From Streptomyces sp. ITFR-21 (GTDB taxonomy: Bacteria; Actinomycetota; Actinomycetes; Streptomycetales; Streptomycetaceae): 64,000 nt of DNA. The stretch is from the NCBI RefSeq assembly GCF_031844685.1, contig NZ_CP134605.1:6546001-6610000 (forward strand), read 5' to 3'. The translations under genes and the position numbers were made by a program. This document shows, in pieces, positions 22,594 through 31,213 of this stretch. The notes under the pieces are model-generated. The model had not been told where the DNA came from, did not search any database, and saw only the letters and a list, made by a program, of their open reading frames with translations. Within the stretch, counting starts at the first letter, position 1; each line of letters opens with the position of its first letter.

Positions 22594-22730
22594 GGCGGGA
22601 CCTTGACACCGCCAGGGCTCCGCTGTCCACGGGATCCGAGCGGTTGTCCGCATGCCGGACCTTTGTGTCCGCGATGTTGCCGCCGCGGTTACCTGTCGGC
22701 GGTTGCCGGTCGCGGTACGTACGGGCCCGG

Positions 22731-23399
22731 TCACACGGTGGGTTCCGCCGGCAGGTCGGTGGCGGCTCCGTCCAGGCCGAGCGCGCGGACCAGCGCCCAG
22801 TCCTGGGCGGTGTTGACGGTCCAGGCCATCACCTTGATCCCGGCCTCGTGGCAGCGCCGTACCGTGTCCAGGTCCAGCCGGCGCAGGTCCAGGCTCACCA
22901 GCCGGGCGCCCACCGCCTGGGCGCGGGGCACGATGTCGGGTCCGGGCTTTTCGGCGACCAGCACGGTGCGCACCTCGGGCAGCAGCCGGTGGATCTCGGC
23001 GAGCGCCTCGTCGTGGAAGGACAGCACGCTGACCCGCCCGGTCGCGCCGCGCTCGCTCAGCACCCCGGCGAGCACCCGGGCGGCGGCCACGTCCTTGATC
23101 TCGGCCTGGATGGGCCGGCTCACCGCCTCCAGCACCTCCTCGAAGACCGGCACCCGCTCGCCGAGCCCGGCGTCCAGGCCGCGGATCTCGTCGAGGGTGA
23201 GCTCGCGGACCAGCCCGGTGCCGTCGGTGGTGCGGTCCACGTCCGGGTCGTGCATGACGATCAGCGCGCCGTCCTTGCTCAGGTGCAGGTCGAGTTCGAC
23301 CTGGTCGTGGCCGGCCCGCTCGGCGCGGCGGAAGGACCGCAGGGTGTTCTCCGGCTCGACACCCGCGACTCCGCGGTGACCGACGGTGAGGAAGCTCAT
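22731..23399 (-). CDS. Glycerophosphodiester phosphodiesterase (222 aa)
   Basis: Hydrolyses glycerophosphodiesters to glycerol-3-phosphate and alcohol. TIM-barrel catalytic residues are visible: HRG at 8-10, Glu35 and Asp37 in QVELDLHLSKDG, and MHDP at 49-52 with His50, then a late VMAWTVNTAQDW. Shorter than secreted forms and without a signal peptide, so cytoplasmic. Stands alone, downstream of the ABC operon on the same strand but 137 bp away in the other direction of flow. Confidence 0.9.
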   Translation of the reverse strand: MSFLTVGHRGVAGVEPENTLRSFRRAERAGHDQVELDLHLSKDGALIVMHDPDVDRTTDGTGLVRELTLDEIRGLDAGLGERVPVFEEVLEAVSRPIQAEIKDVAAARVLAGVLSERGATGRVSVLSFHDEALAEIHRLLPEVRTVLVAEKPGPDIVPRAQAVGARLVSLDLRRLDLDTVRRCHEAGIKVMAWTVNTAQDWALVRALGLDGAATDLPAEPTV

Positions 23400-23561
23400 G
23401 GCCGCACCCTAGCGAGTCCAGGCGACCGGGGGCCGAACGCGCCGTGACGGGTCGGCGTCCGGGTCTGCTCGGCGGACAGCGCCGGCGCCGCCGGGCGGTG
23501 CGTCCCCCAGCCGGTCGAAAACGCAACTTTTCCTGCTCCGTTCGGGAGGAAGGCAGGATAA

Positions 23562-23582
23562 ACAGCCGTCTTGGACGGCTGT
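23562..23582 (+). other. Hairpin in leader of DUF6421 operon
   Basis: Perfect 9-bp stem ACAGCCGTC / GACGGCTGT with loop TTG, followed by GACAGGAGGATC. It is about 90 bases before the DUF6421 start; a terminator, leader structure or operator. Confidence 0.35.
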
Positions 23583-23673
23583 GACAGGAGGATCTCCATC
23601 GGCTCCTCTTGTTGCGACGGCGACGGCATGGATACGGTGGCTTGACGGAAGGTTCTCTTGTGGAGGTGGGGTC

Positions 23674-25071
23674 ATGACCGAAGTTCTTTCGCCCGGAACG
23701 CTGGACAGGAGCGGGATGTCCGGTACGGACGTGACCGGTCACCCTCAGTGGGCGGTGCTCAAGGAGGCCGTCGAGACCATCCGACCCTGGCAGCTCAAGG
23801 ACGGCTCGATCGACTTCGACGCCGAGGACGCGCCCGGCCGGGACGAGGCGGCCCGGATTCTGGAACGGGTCGCGAGGGCGGTCGAGCGGCTCTCCCCGCT
23901 GCTCCCGCACGACGCCGGCTACCACCGGGCGCTGGCGGCCGACCTGCGCCGCTGGGCCGGCGGCGGCTTCGCCGTACCGGACTTCCTGGACTCCCTGCTG
24001 GCCTTCCAGCCCGCCGCCGACCGGCGTGACGGGCGCCAGCACCTCGTGGTGTTCCCGATGTACACCCAGAACGGCAACCCGGACCGCAACCTGGAAGCGG
24101 TGGTGCTGCGCGTGGTGTGGCCGGAGTGGCTCGCCGAACTGGAGCGCACCCGGTACGACAACCCGCTGTTCGTACCGATCACCTTCGAGGACTTCACCCC
24201 GGGCTACGACACCGACTCCGCGGTGCTCTTCCCGGAGACCGTCGCCGTCCGCCAGGCGCCCGACCGCTGGACCTGGGGCGCCATCTTCTGCGACCGCGAG
24301 GCGGCCCGCTTCCGCGCCGTCACCGACGCCGCCGTGGCCACGCTCGGCCTGGAGCTGCCCGAGGCGGCCGTCCGGCTGGTCGGCGACCAGGAGCTGACCC
24401 AGCAGACCTTCGTGCTCTGGGACATGATCCACGACCGCACCCACAGCCACGGCGACCTGCCGTTCGACCCGTTCATGATCAAGCAGCGGGCGCCCTTCTG
24501 GATGTACGGCCTGGAGGAGCTGCGCTGCGACCTGACCACCTTCAAAGAGGCCGTCAAACTCCAGGCCGAGGGCCACCCGATGGGCCTGGGCGTCCAGTAC
24601 ACGATCCTCTTCGACCGCCTCTTCCGCTTCCCCGTGACCGGCGCCCGCACCCGCAACTACGACGGACTCGGCGGCCAGCTGCTCTTCGCCTACCTCCACC
24701 AGCACGACGCCGTACGCTGGACGGACAACACCCTGCACATCGACTGGGAGCGCGCACCGCAGGTCACCAACCAGCTCTGCGCCGAGATCGAGACCCTCTA
24801 CCGGGACGGCATCGACCGCCCCAAGCTGGTCCACTGGCTCGCCGCCTACGACCTGGTGGCGAAGTACCTCTCCCCCCACCCCGGCTCGGTCTGGGCCAAG
24901 GGCCCCGAGGCCCTGGACCTGTCGCTCCCGCCGCGCAGGCTGGTCGACGACGTGCTGCCGGACGAGTTTCCGCTCAGCATGTTCTACGAGGCACTTGCCA
25001 AGAAGCTCCGCGAGGTGATCGCCTCGACCAAGGGGATCACCGGCGACAGCGTGCTGCGGAGCGCCGCGTGA
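23674..25071 (+). CDS. DUF6421-family protein (465 aa)
   Basis: Start at the ATG after GGAGGTGGGG; the frame is open upstream but with no signal. The protein is soluble, with LVVFPMYTQNGNPDRNLEAV and the His-rich segment WDMIHDRTHSHGDLPFDPFM, which looks like a metal or substrate site. I recognise it as the conserved Streptomyces DUF6421 family, of unknown biochemistry. It is the first gene of an operon with an SDR oxidoreductase and a threonine aldolase. Confidence 0.75.
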   Translation: MTEVLSPGTLDRSGMSGTDVTGHPQWAVLKEAVETIRPWQLKDGSIDFDAEDAPGRDEAARILERVARAVERLSPLLPHDAGYHRALAADLRRWAGGGFAVPDFLDSLLAFQPAADRRDGRQHLVVFPMYTQNGNPDRNLEAVVLRVVWPEWLAELERTRYDNPLFVPITFEDFTPGYDTDSAVLFPETVAVRQAPDRWTWGAIFCDREAARFRAVTDAAVATLGLELPEAAVRLVGDQELTQQTFVLWDMIHDRTHSHGDLPFDPFMIKQRAPFWMYGLEELRCDLTTFKEAVKLQAEGHPMGLGVQYTILFDRLFRFPVTGARTRNYDGLGGQLLFAYLHQHDAVRWTDNTLHIDWERAPQVTNQLCAEIETLYRDGIDRPKLVHWLAAYDLVAKYLSPHPGSVWAKGPEALDLSLPPRRLVDDVLPDEFPLSMFYEALAKKLREVIASTKGITGDSVLRSAA

Positions 25072-25094
25072 CCGGAGCGGCCGAGGAGGCGGAG

Positions 25095-25853
25095 ATGACG
25101 ACCGACACGTACACGGGTGGTCTCGACGGAGCGGTGATCGCGGTGGCGGGCGCCGGCGGACCGGCGGGACGCGCCGTACTCCAGCGGCTGGCCCGCGCCG
25201 GCGGCCATGTGATCGCCGCCGACGCCGACCCGGAGCGGCTCGCCGAGGCGGTGGACGCGGCGCGCTACGACGCCGGAGGCGCGGACATCACCGGCGAGAT
25301 CGTCGACCTGCTCGACCTGGAGGCCACCGAGGACTGGGCCGGCCGGATCGAGAAGGACCACGGCCGGGTCGACGGGCTGGTCCACCTGGTGGGCGGCTGG
25401 CGCGGGTCCGCGTCGTTCCCCGAGACCGACCTGGCCGACTGGGACGTGCTGCACAAGCTGCTGATCCGTACCGTCCAGCACACCTCGCTGGCCTTCCACG
25501 ACGGCCTGATGCGCAGTGCCGGCGGCCGGTACGTACTGGTCAGCGCGTCCGGCGCCGGCGCACCCACCGCCGGCAACGCGGCCTACTCCGCAGCCAAGGC
25601 CGCCGCCGAGGCGTGGACGCTCGCCCTGGCCGACTCCTTCCGCAAGCTGAGCGGTGACGACGGCCCGACCGCGGCGGCCACCGTACTGGTGATCAAGGCC
25701 TTGGTGCACGATGAGCTGCGGGCCCAGCGCCCGAACGCCAAATTCGCCGGCTTCACCGACGTCACCGAGCTGGCCGAGGCCATCGCGGGCGTCTGGAACC
25801 GGAGCCCTACGGAAGTGAACGGGAACCGACTGTGGCTGACGCCCCAACCGTGA
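25095..25853 (+). CDS. Short-chain dehydrogenase/reductase (252 aa)
   Basis: NAD(P)-binding GAGGPAGRAV near residue 14, VDGLVHLVGGWRGS, and the catalytic Tyr-x3-Lys in NAAYSAAKAAAEAW. The ATG at 25095 follows GAGGAGGCGGAG; a GTG overlapping the previous stop (25068) would add nine residues. The end overlaps the next gene by 22 bases. Substrate unknown; context suggests hydroxyl-amino-acid or small hydroxy-acid metabolism. Confidence 0.85.
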   Translation: MTTDTYTGGLDGAVIAVAGAGGPAGRAVLQRLARAGGHVIAADADPERLAEAVDAARYDAGGADITGEIVDLLDLEATEDWAGRIEKDHGRVDGLVHLVGGWRGSASFPETDLADWDVLHKLLIRTVQHTSLAFHDGLMRSAGGRYVLVSASGAGAPTAGNAAYSAAKAAAEAWTLALADSFRKLSGDDGPTAAATVLVIKALVHDELRAQRPNAKFAGFTDVTELAEAIAGVWNRSPTEVNGNRLWLTPQP

Positions 25854-26965
25854 CCGACCAGCCCGCCTCCGACGCCATACGGCGTCACGATCCGCACTCC
25901 CGCGGATTCGCCAGTGACAACTACGCGGGCGCGCACCCCGAAGTCCTCACCGCCCTCGCCCTCGCCAACGGCGGCCATCAGAGCTCCTACGGCGCGGACG
26001 CGTACACCGCCCACCTCCAGGAGGTCTTCCGCCGGCACTTCGGTCCCGCCGCCGAGGTCTTCCCGGTGTTCAACGGCACCGGCGCCAACGTCATCTCGCT
26101 CCAGGCCGTCACCGAGCGCTGGGGCGGGGTGATCTGCGCCGAGACCGCGCACATCAACACCGACGAGTGCGGGGCCCCGGAGCGGGTCGGCGGCCTCAAG
26201 CTGCTCACCGTGCCGACACCGGACGGCAAGCTCACCCCCGAGCTGATCGACCGGCAGGCGTTCGGCTTCACCGACGAGCACCGGGCCCAGCCGCAGGTCG
26301 TCGCGATCACCCAGTCCACCGAACTGGGCACCTGCTACACGCCCGAGGAGCTCAGGGCGATCTGCGACCACGCCCACGACCTGGGCATGGCCGTCCACCT
26401 GGACGGCGCCCGGATCGCCAACGCCGCAGCCTTCCTCGACGTGCCGCTCGCCCGCTTCACCACCGAGGCGGGCGTGGACATCCTGTCCTTCGGCGGCACC
26501 AAGAACGGCCTGCTGTTCGGCGAGTGCGTGGTCGTGCTCAGCCCGGACCGGGTGCGCGGCCTGCCGTACCTGCGCAAGGAAACGATGCAGCTCGCGTCGA
26601 AGATGCGGTTCGTCTCGGTGCAGTTCGAGGCGCTGCTCACCGGCGACCTGTGGCTGCGCGGCGCCCGGCACGCCAACGCCATGGCCGGCCGCCTGGAAGC
26701 GGCGCTGCGGACGGTCGACGGGGTGCGGGTGCAGCGCCCGGTGCAGGCCAACGCGGTCTTCGCGGTACTGCCGCGCGAGGTCACCGAACGGCTCCAGAAG
26801 CGCTACCGCTTCTACGTCTGGGACGAGCGGACCGGCGAGGTGCGCTGGATGTGCGCCTACGACACCACCGAGGACGACATCGACGGCTTCGCGGAGGCGA
26901 TCGCCGAGGAACTGCGCGCATACGCGGCCCAGCACGACCGCTCCGGCGTGACCGGCCCGGCGTGA
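25832..26965 (+). CDS. Low-specificity L-threonine aldolase-like enzyme (377 aa)
   Basis: PLP-dependent beta-eliminating lyase that splits threonine/allo-threonine to glycine and acetaldehyde. Evidence: FASDNYAGAHPEV at the N-terminus, SSYGADAYT, VHLDGARIANAA, and PLP lysine in SFGGTKNGLLFGE (Lys224). GTG start overlaps the SDR gene, so the pair is coupled. In-family alternatives include beta-hydroxyaspartate aldolases. Confidence 0.88.
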   Translation: MADAPTVTDQPASDAIRRHDPHSRGFASDNYAGAHPEVLTALALANGGHQSSYGADAYTAHLQEVFRRHFGPAAEVFPVFNGTGANVISLQAVTERWGGVICAETAHINTDECGAPERVGGLKLLTVPTPDGKLTPELIDRQAFGFTDEHRAQPQVVAITQSTELGTCYTPEELRAICDHAHDLGMAVHLDGARIANAAAFLDVPLARFTTEAGVDILSFGGTKNGLLFGECVVVLSPDRVRGLPYLRKETMQLASKMRFVSVQFEALLTGDLWLRGARHANAMAGRLEAALRTVDGVRVQRPVQANAVFAVLPREVTERLQKRYRFYVWDERTGEVRWMCAYDTTEDDIDGFAEAIAEELRAYAAQHDRSGVTGPA

Positions 26966-27056
26966 CCGGCCCGGCGTGACCGGCCGGGTGTGAGCCGCCC
27001 GGTGTGAACGGAGGCGGCGGGGCCGGCGGTTGCGCCGCCGGCCCCGCCGCGCCGTC

Positions 27057-27473
27057 TCAGGCGTGCGCTGTGGTGGCCCGCTTGATCAGCAGGTACATCT
27101 GGCAGCCCAGGCAGAACGCGAAGGCGGCGTTGAGGAAGGCGGCGGCCAGGGCGAACGCGGTGGCGACCGTACCGAGCCACTGCGGGCCGACGAGGTAGCC
27201 GACGACGCCGACGAGGGTGAAGACCAGGCCCACGGCCTGGGCGAACTGCGGCGGCGCCGCGTCCTCGGTGGCGGGCGGCGGGCCGAGCCTGGGCCGTACC
27301 ACGGTACGGAACAGCCAGCCCCACGGTGAGTTCTGCGCGCCGGCGGCGGCGCCGACGGCGAAGAAGACCGCCTGCGCGGCCAGCAGCCAGCCGTTGCCCG
27401 TGACCAGCGTGATCATCAGTACCACGGTGGTGAGGGCGGCCCCGAAGCGGGGCCCTCGGACATCAATCTCCAT
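27057..27473 (-). CDS. DUF4395-family membrane protein (138 aa)
   Basis: MEIDVRGPRFGAALTTVVLM start, four hydrophobic helices, and FCLGCQMYLLIKR near the C-terminus, all typical of DUF4395. This family accompanies thioredoxin-like proteins and may be part of a membrane redox pair through CLGC. Divergent from the thioredoxin gene, as is common in Streptomyces. No good Shine-Dalgarno precedes the ATG. Confidence 0.8.
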   Translation of the reverse strand: MEIDVRGPRFGAALTTVVLMITLVTGNGWLLAAQAVFFAVGAAAGAQNSPWGWLFRTVVRPRLGPPPATEDAAPPQFAQAVGLVFTLVGVVGYLVGPQWLGTVATAFALAAAFLNAAFAFCLGCQMYLLIKRATTAHA

Positions 27474-27710
27474 CGTCAGATCATCGCTCACAAACGGCGG
27501 ATCCGCGCCCCCGGGAATCATTGCGGTCGGATGAACGCTGCAATCGCTGAAGCGCTGCCGCCGCGACGCGGCCGGTCGCCCCAACGGCCGCCGGCGGCAA
27601 CGGCGTGCGGAACGGCGGGCGGCGGGAAATGCCCGGCGGGAAGCACCGGGAACGAGAACCACCGGGAAGCGGAAAGCGGCCGGTATCGGGAAAGGGTGGG
27701 AGACGCGGAG

Positions 27711-28133
27711 ATGACCGGACTGATCGTATGCCTGGCCGTGCTCGCTGCCGCGAGCGTCTACGGCGTCATCCACCGGCGCAGGGACGGGAGGGTCCGGGTG
27801 CGGGCGAAGGACGACGGTGAGCGGCTGACGGCCGAGGACCTCGGCGGGCCGCTGGGGGAGCGGGCGACGCTGGTGCAGTTCTCCAGCGCGTTCTGCGCGC
27901 CCTGCCGGGCGACCCGGCGGGTGCTCGGCGAGGTGACCGCCATGGTGCCGGGCGTACGGCATGTGGACATCGACGCGGAGAGCCGGCTGGAGCTGGTCAG
28001 GCGGCTGAACATCCTCAGGACGCCGACCGTGCTGGTGCTCGGCGCGGACGGGTCGATCGTCCGGCGGGCGGCGGGACTGCCGCGCCGTGCGGACGTCATC
28101 GCCGCGCTGGGCGCGGCGGTCGAACCGGTCTGA
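27711..28133 (+). CDS. Membrane-anchored thioredoxin-like protein (140 aa)
   Basis: An N-terminal hydrophobic segment (residues 3-20) anchors a thioredoxin fold with active-site CAPC at 62-65 and the cis-proline in LRTPTVLVLGADG. The anchored domain would face the cytoplasm or cell wall depending on topology. Divergent DUF4395 gene suggests a shared thiol-redox role. Confidence 0.85.
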   Translation: MTGLIVCLAVLAAASVYGVIHRRRDGRVRVRAKDDGERLTAEDLGGPLGERATLVQFSSAFCAPCRATRRVLGEVTAMVPGVRHVDIDAESRLELVRRLNILRTPTVLVLGADGSIVRRAAGLPRRADVIAALGAAVEPV

Positions 28134-28391
28134 GCGCGGGGAAGCCGGCCGAGGCCGTGGGCATAGGCGGCCGGTCCGAAGATCACGCCATATGTCCATA
28201 TAGTGGGAGACCCCTTGACGAGGCACCCCGGGAATCGTCACTCTTGCGTTGCGTCCCTTTGTGTGTCCCTTGACCCCCTTCTGCGCACACGGGCCGATGT
28301 CGATCTCGGGCGTCATTCCAGTGCGCGCTGTCGGGTCCGCTGAGCGTCTTCGACTCGCCCCACAGGCCCGCTCGCCCCAGAAGGACATCAC

Positions 28392-28919
28392 GTGACCGCC
28401 ACGATCGATTTGGGCCCCGCCCATGACCAGGCCGGCGATCCCGGCTTCGACCCGACGCTCTTCCGCTCCGTCTTCCGCCGACATGCCGCCGGTGTCGCCG
28501 TGATCACCGCGATGGGCACCGCCGGCCCGGTCGGCTTCACCGCGACCTCCCTCACCTCGGTGGCCGCCGAACCGCCACTGCTCTCCTTCGGCATCAGCCT
28601 GGGCTCGTCCAGCTGGCCCGCCGTCGCCGACGCGTCCTCCGTGGGCGTGCACATCCTCGGCGAGCACCAGGAGGACCTGGCGGCCGTCTTCGCCCGCAGC
28701 GGCGCCGACCGCTTCGGATCCGACACCGCGTGGTCGGTGGGACCCCACGGGGTGCCGCTGCTCGACGAGGTCTCCGCCTGGCTGGCGTGCCAGGTGATAG
28801 CCCGGGTGCAGGCCGGGGACCACTGGCTGGTGATCGCACGGGCGATGGCCGGCGACTCCGAGGGCCCCGGCGGCCCGCTCCTCTACCACGAGGGGAACTT
28901 CCACCGCCTGCCGCGTTGA
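28392..28919 (+). CDS. Flavin reductase-family protein (175 aa)
   Basis: FMN-binding split-barrel: FRRHAAGVAVITAMG, GFTATSLTSVAAEPPLLSFG, VGVHILGEHQEDLA. These proteins reduce free flavin for two-component monooxygenases or for other flavoenzymes. The GTG start has AGAAGGA upstream, and a TTGACG/CACTCT promoter-like pair with 18-bp spacing lies at about 28214-28243. Confidence 0.85.
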   Translation: MTATIDLGPAHDQAGDPGFDPTLFRSVFRRHAAGVAVITAMGTAGPVGFTATSLTSVAAEPPLLSFGISLGSSSWPAVADASSVGVHILGEHQEDLAAVFARSGADRFGSDTAWSVGPHGVPLLDEVSAWLACQVIARVQAGDHWLVIARAMAGDSEGPGGPLLYHEGNFHRLPR

Positions 28920-29197
28920 CGTCCACGCCCCCGGGGTGCTCCGCTCTCCGCCCGGGGGCGTCGGGCAGGTCACAGTGCGCGAGCCTTGCGGTTGTGTCGG
29001 CACGTCTGTGTACTGGCGAGTAATATTTCGCTCGGAACAGTTGCCGTGCCCCGGCCGGGAGCTGTCCCCGCAGGCGCCTATGCTGCCGTAACGGGGTGCC
29101 TGCCGGACTTCCGGTCCCGTCGCGGGCCGGGGCTTCGGCCGCCTTGTCCGGGGGCAGTTCACGAAGACGTGCAGGACGATGCAGTAGGAGAGCAGGC

Positions 29198-29983
29198 GTG
29201 AGCTTGAGGATCGTAGTCGCAGTGAAGTATGTGCCCGACGCCACGGGCGACCGTCACTTCGCCGAGGACCTGACCACCGACCGCGACGCGGTCGACGGCC
29301 TGCTGTCGGAGCTGGACGAGTACGCGGTGGAGCAGGCGCTGCAGATCGCCGAGGCCGCCGGCGACGCGGAGATCACCGTGGTGACGGTGGGTCCCGAGGA
29401 CGCCAGGGGCGCGGTGCTCAAGGCGCTGCAGATGGGCGCGGCCAAGGGAGTCCACGTCGAGGACGACGCGCTGCACGGCACCGATGTCATCGGTACGTCG
29501 CTGGTGCTGGCCAAGGCGATCGAACACATCGGCTACGACCTGGTCGTGACCGGCATGGCCTCCACCGACGGCACCATGGGCGTGCTGCCCGCGCTGCTCG
29601 CCGAGCGGCTGGGCGTCCCGCAGGTGACCCTGCTCTCCGAGGTCGCGGTCGCCGACGGCAAGGTCACCGGCCGCCGTGACGGCGATGCGGCCAGCGAGCG
29701 GCTGGAGGCGTCGCTCCCGGCGCTGGTGTCGGTCACCGACCAGTCCGGCGAGGCCCGTTACCCGTCCTTCAAGGGCATCATGGCCGCCAAGAAGAAGCCG
29801 CTGGAGTCACTGGACCTGTCCGACCTGGACATCGACCCGGCCGAGGTCGGCCTGGCCGGCTCCTGGACCGCCGTCGAGGACGCCACCGCGCGCCCGGCAC
29901 GCACCGCGGGCACGATCGTCAAGGACGACGGCGAGGGCGGCAAGCAGCTCGCGGCCTTCCTTGTGGAGCAGAAGTTCATCTGA
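29198..29983 (+). CDS. etfB: Electron transfer flavoprotein beta subunit
   Basis: Binds AMP and carries electrons from acyl-CoA dehydrogenases to the quinone pool with the alpha subunit. Typical sequence: IVVAVKYVPDATGDRHFAED, LDEYAVEQALQIAEA, VVTGMASTDGTMGVLPALLA, YPSFKGIMAAKKKPLE. GTG start with TAGGAG and GAGCAGG upstream. Length (261 aa) is normal. Followed by etfA after 135 bp. Confidence 0.95.
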   Translation: MSLRIVVAVKYVPDATGDRHFAEDLTTDRDAVDGLLSELDEYAVEQALQIAEAAGDAEITVVTVGPEDARGAVLKALQMGAAKGVHVEDDALHGTDVIGTSLVLAKAIEHIGYDLVVTGMASTDGTMGVLPALLAERLGVPQVTLLSEVAVADGKVTGRRDGDAASERLEASLPALVSVTDQSGEARYPSFKGIMAAKKKPLESLDLSDLDIDPAEVGLAGSWTAVEDATARPARTAGTIVKDDGEGGKQLAAFLVEQKFI

Positions 29984-30118
29984 CGAGCCGTCCGGCCGCG
30001 CCCCCGTCCCGCCGACCGGGTCCGGGCCGTGCCGTCCCCGCCGCCCAGCGGCGCGACCGACGGCCGCCCGGCCTCCGGCCCGCCCCCGCCCGCAGACCTT
30101 CCGCAGGAGTGCATTCCC

Positions 30119-31081
30119 ATGGCTGAAGTCCTCGTCTACGTCGACCACGTGGACGGCGCCGTCCGCAAGCCGACCCTCGAACTGCTCACCCTGGCCCGCC
30201 GCCTGGGCGAGCCGGTCGCCGTCCACCTCGGCCCCGGCGCCGACACCGCCGCCCCCGTGCTCGCCGGGCACGGGGCGGTCAGGGTCCTCACCGCCGACGC
30301 GCCGGAGTTCGCCGACTACCTGGTCGTCCCCAAGGTCGACGCCCTGCAGGCCGCCGCCGAGGCGGTGTCCCCGGCCGCCGTGCTGCTGCCGTCCTCCGCC
30401 GAGAGCAAGGAGATCGCCGCCCGTCTGGCGCTGCGGCTCGGCTCCGGCATCATCACCGACGCCGTGGACCTGACGGCGGACGAGCAGGGCCCGGTCGCCA
30501 CCCAGTCGGCGTTCGCCGCCGCCTTCACCACCAGGTCCCGGGTCACCAGGGGCATCCCGGTGATCACCGTCAAGCCCAACTCGGCGCCTGTGGAGAGCTC
30601 CCCGGCAGCCGGCACCGTCGAGCAGCTCGCGGTGGTTTTCGGCGGCCTCGCCACCGGTACCAAGGTCGTCCAGCGCGCCGAGCGCACGTCCAGCGGGCGT
30701 CCGGAGCTGACCGAGGCCGCGATCGTGGTCTCCGGCGGGCGCGGCGTCAACGGCGCTGAGAACTTCACCGTCATCGAGCAGCTCGCCGACTCCCTCGGCG
30801 CGGCCGTGGGCGCCTCCCGCGCCGCGGTGGACGCCGGCTGGTACCCCCACAGCAACCAGGTCGGCCAGACCGGCAAGTCGGTCTCGCCGCAGCTCTACAT
30901 CGCCAACGGCATCTCCGGCGCCATCCAGCACCGGGCCGGCATGCAGACCTCGAAGACCATCGTGGCCGTCAACAAGGACGCCGAGGCGCCGATCTTCGAC
31001 CTGGTGGACTACGGCGTGGTCGGCGACCTCTTCCAGGTCGTCCCGCAGCTCACCGAGGAGATCAACGCCCGCAAGGGCTGA
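30119..31081 (+). CDS. etfA: Electron transfer flavoprotein alpha subunit
   Basis: FAD-binding partner of EtfB. The C-terminal FAD site is complete: GRGVNGAENFTVIEQLA, VGQTGKSVSPQLYIANGISG, AIQHRAGMQ and AVNKDAEAPIF. 320 aa, the usual length. Shine-Dalgarno GCAGGAG before the ATG. The region between etfB and etfA contains no gene. Confidence 0.95.
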   Translation: MAEVLVYVDHVDGAVRKPTLELLTLARRLGEPVAVHLGPGADTAAPVLAGHGAVRVLTADAPEFADYLVVPKVDALQAAAEAVSPAAVLLPSSAESKEIAARLALRLGSGIITDAVDLTADEQGPVATQSAFAAAFTTRSRVTRGIPVITVKPNSAPVESSPAAGTVEQLAVVFGGLATGTKVVQRAERTSSGRPELTEAAIVVSGGRGVNGAENFTVIEQLADSLGAAVGASRAAVDAGWYPHSNQVGQTGKSVSPQLYIANGISGAIQHRAGMQTSKTIVAVNKDAEAPIFDLVDYGVVGDLFQVVPQLTEEINARKG

Positions 31082-31148
31082 TCCCGGTCCGGCCGGACGG
31101 CCCCCTCGCGCCCCGCCGGGTGGCGGGGGCCGCCCGGCCGGGGGCCTG

Positions 31149-31198
31149 TTGACCCCCGCCCGGCTCCCGGCTAGCTTTCGCTTCAACGGTCCGTTGAA
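31149..31198 (+). promoter_or_regulatory. Promoter with overlapping 17-bp palindromic operator
   Basis: -35 TTGACC (31149-31154), 17-bp spacer, -10 TAGCTT (31172-31177), then the perfect palindrome TTCAACGG-T-CCGTTGAA (31182-31198) over the expected transcription start. GGGAGGA and the ATG of the lyase-like gene follow. This looks like a repressor-controlled promoter. Confidence 0.75.
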
Positions 31199-31213
31199 AC
31201 CGGGAGGACGCGG

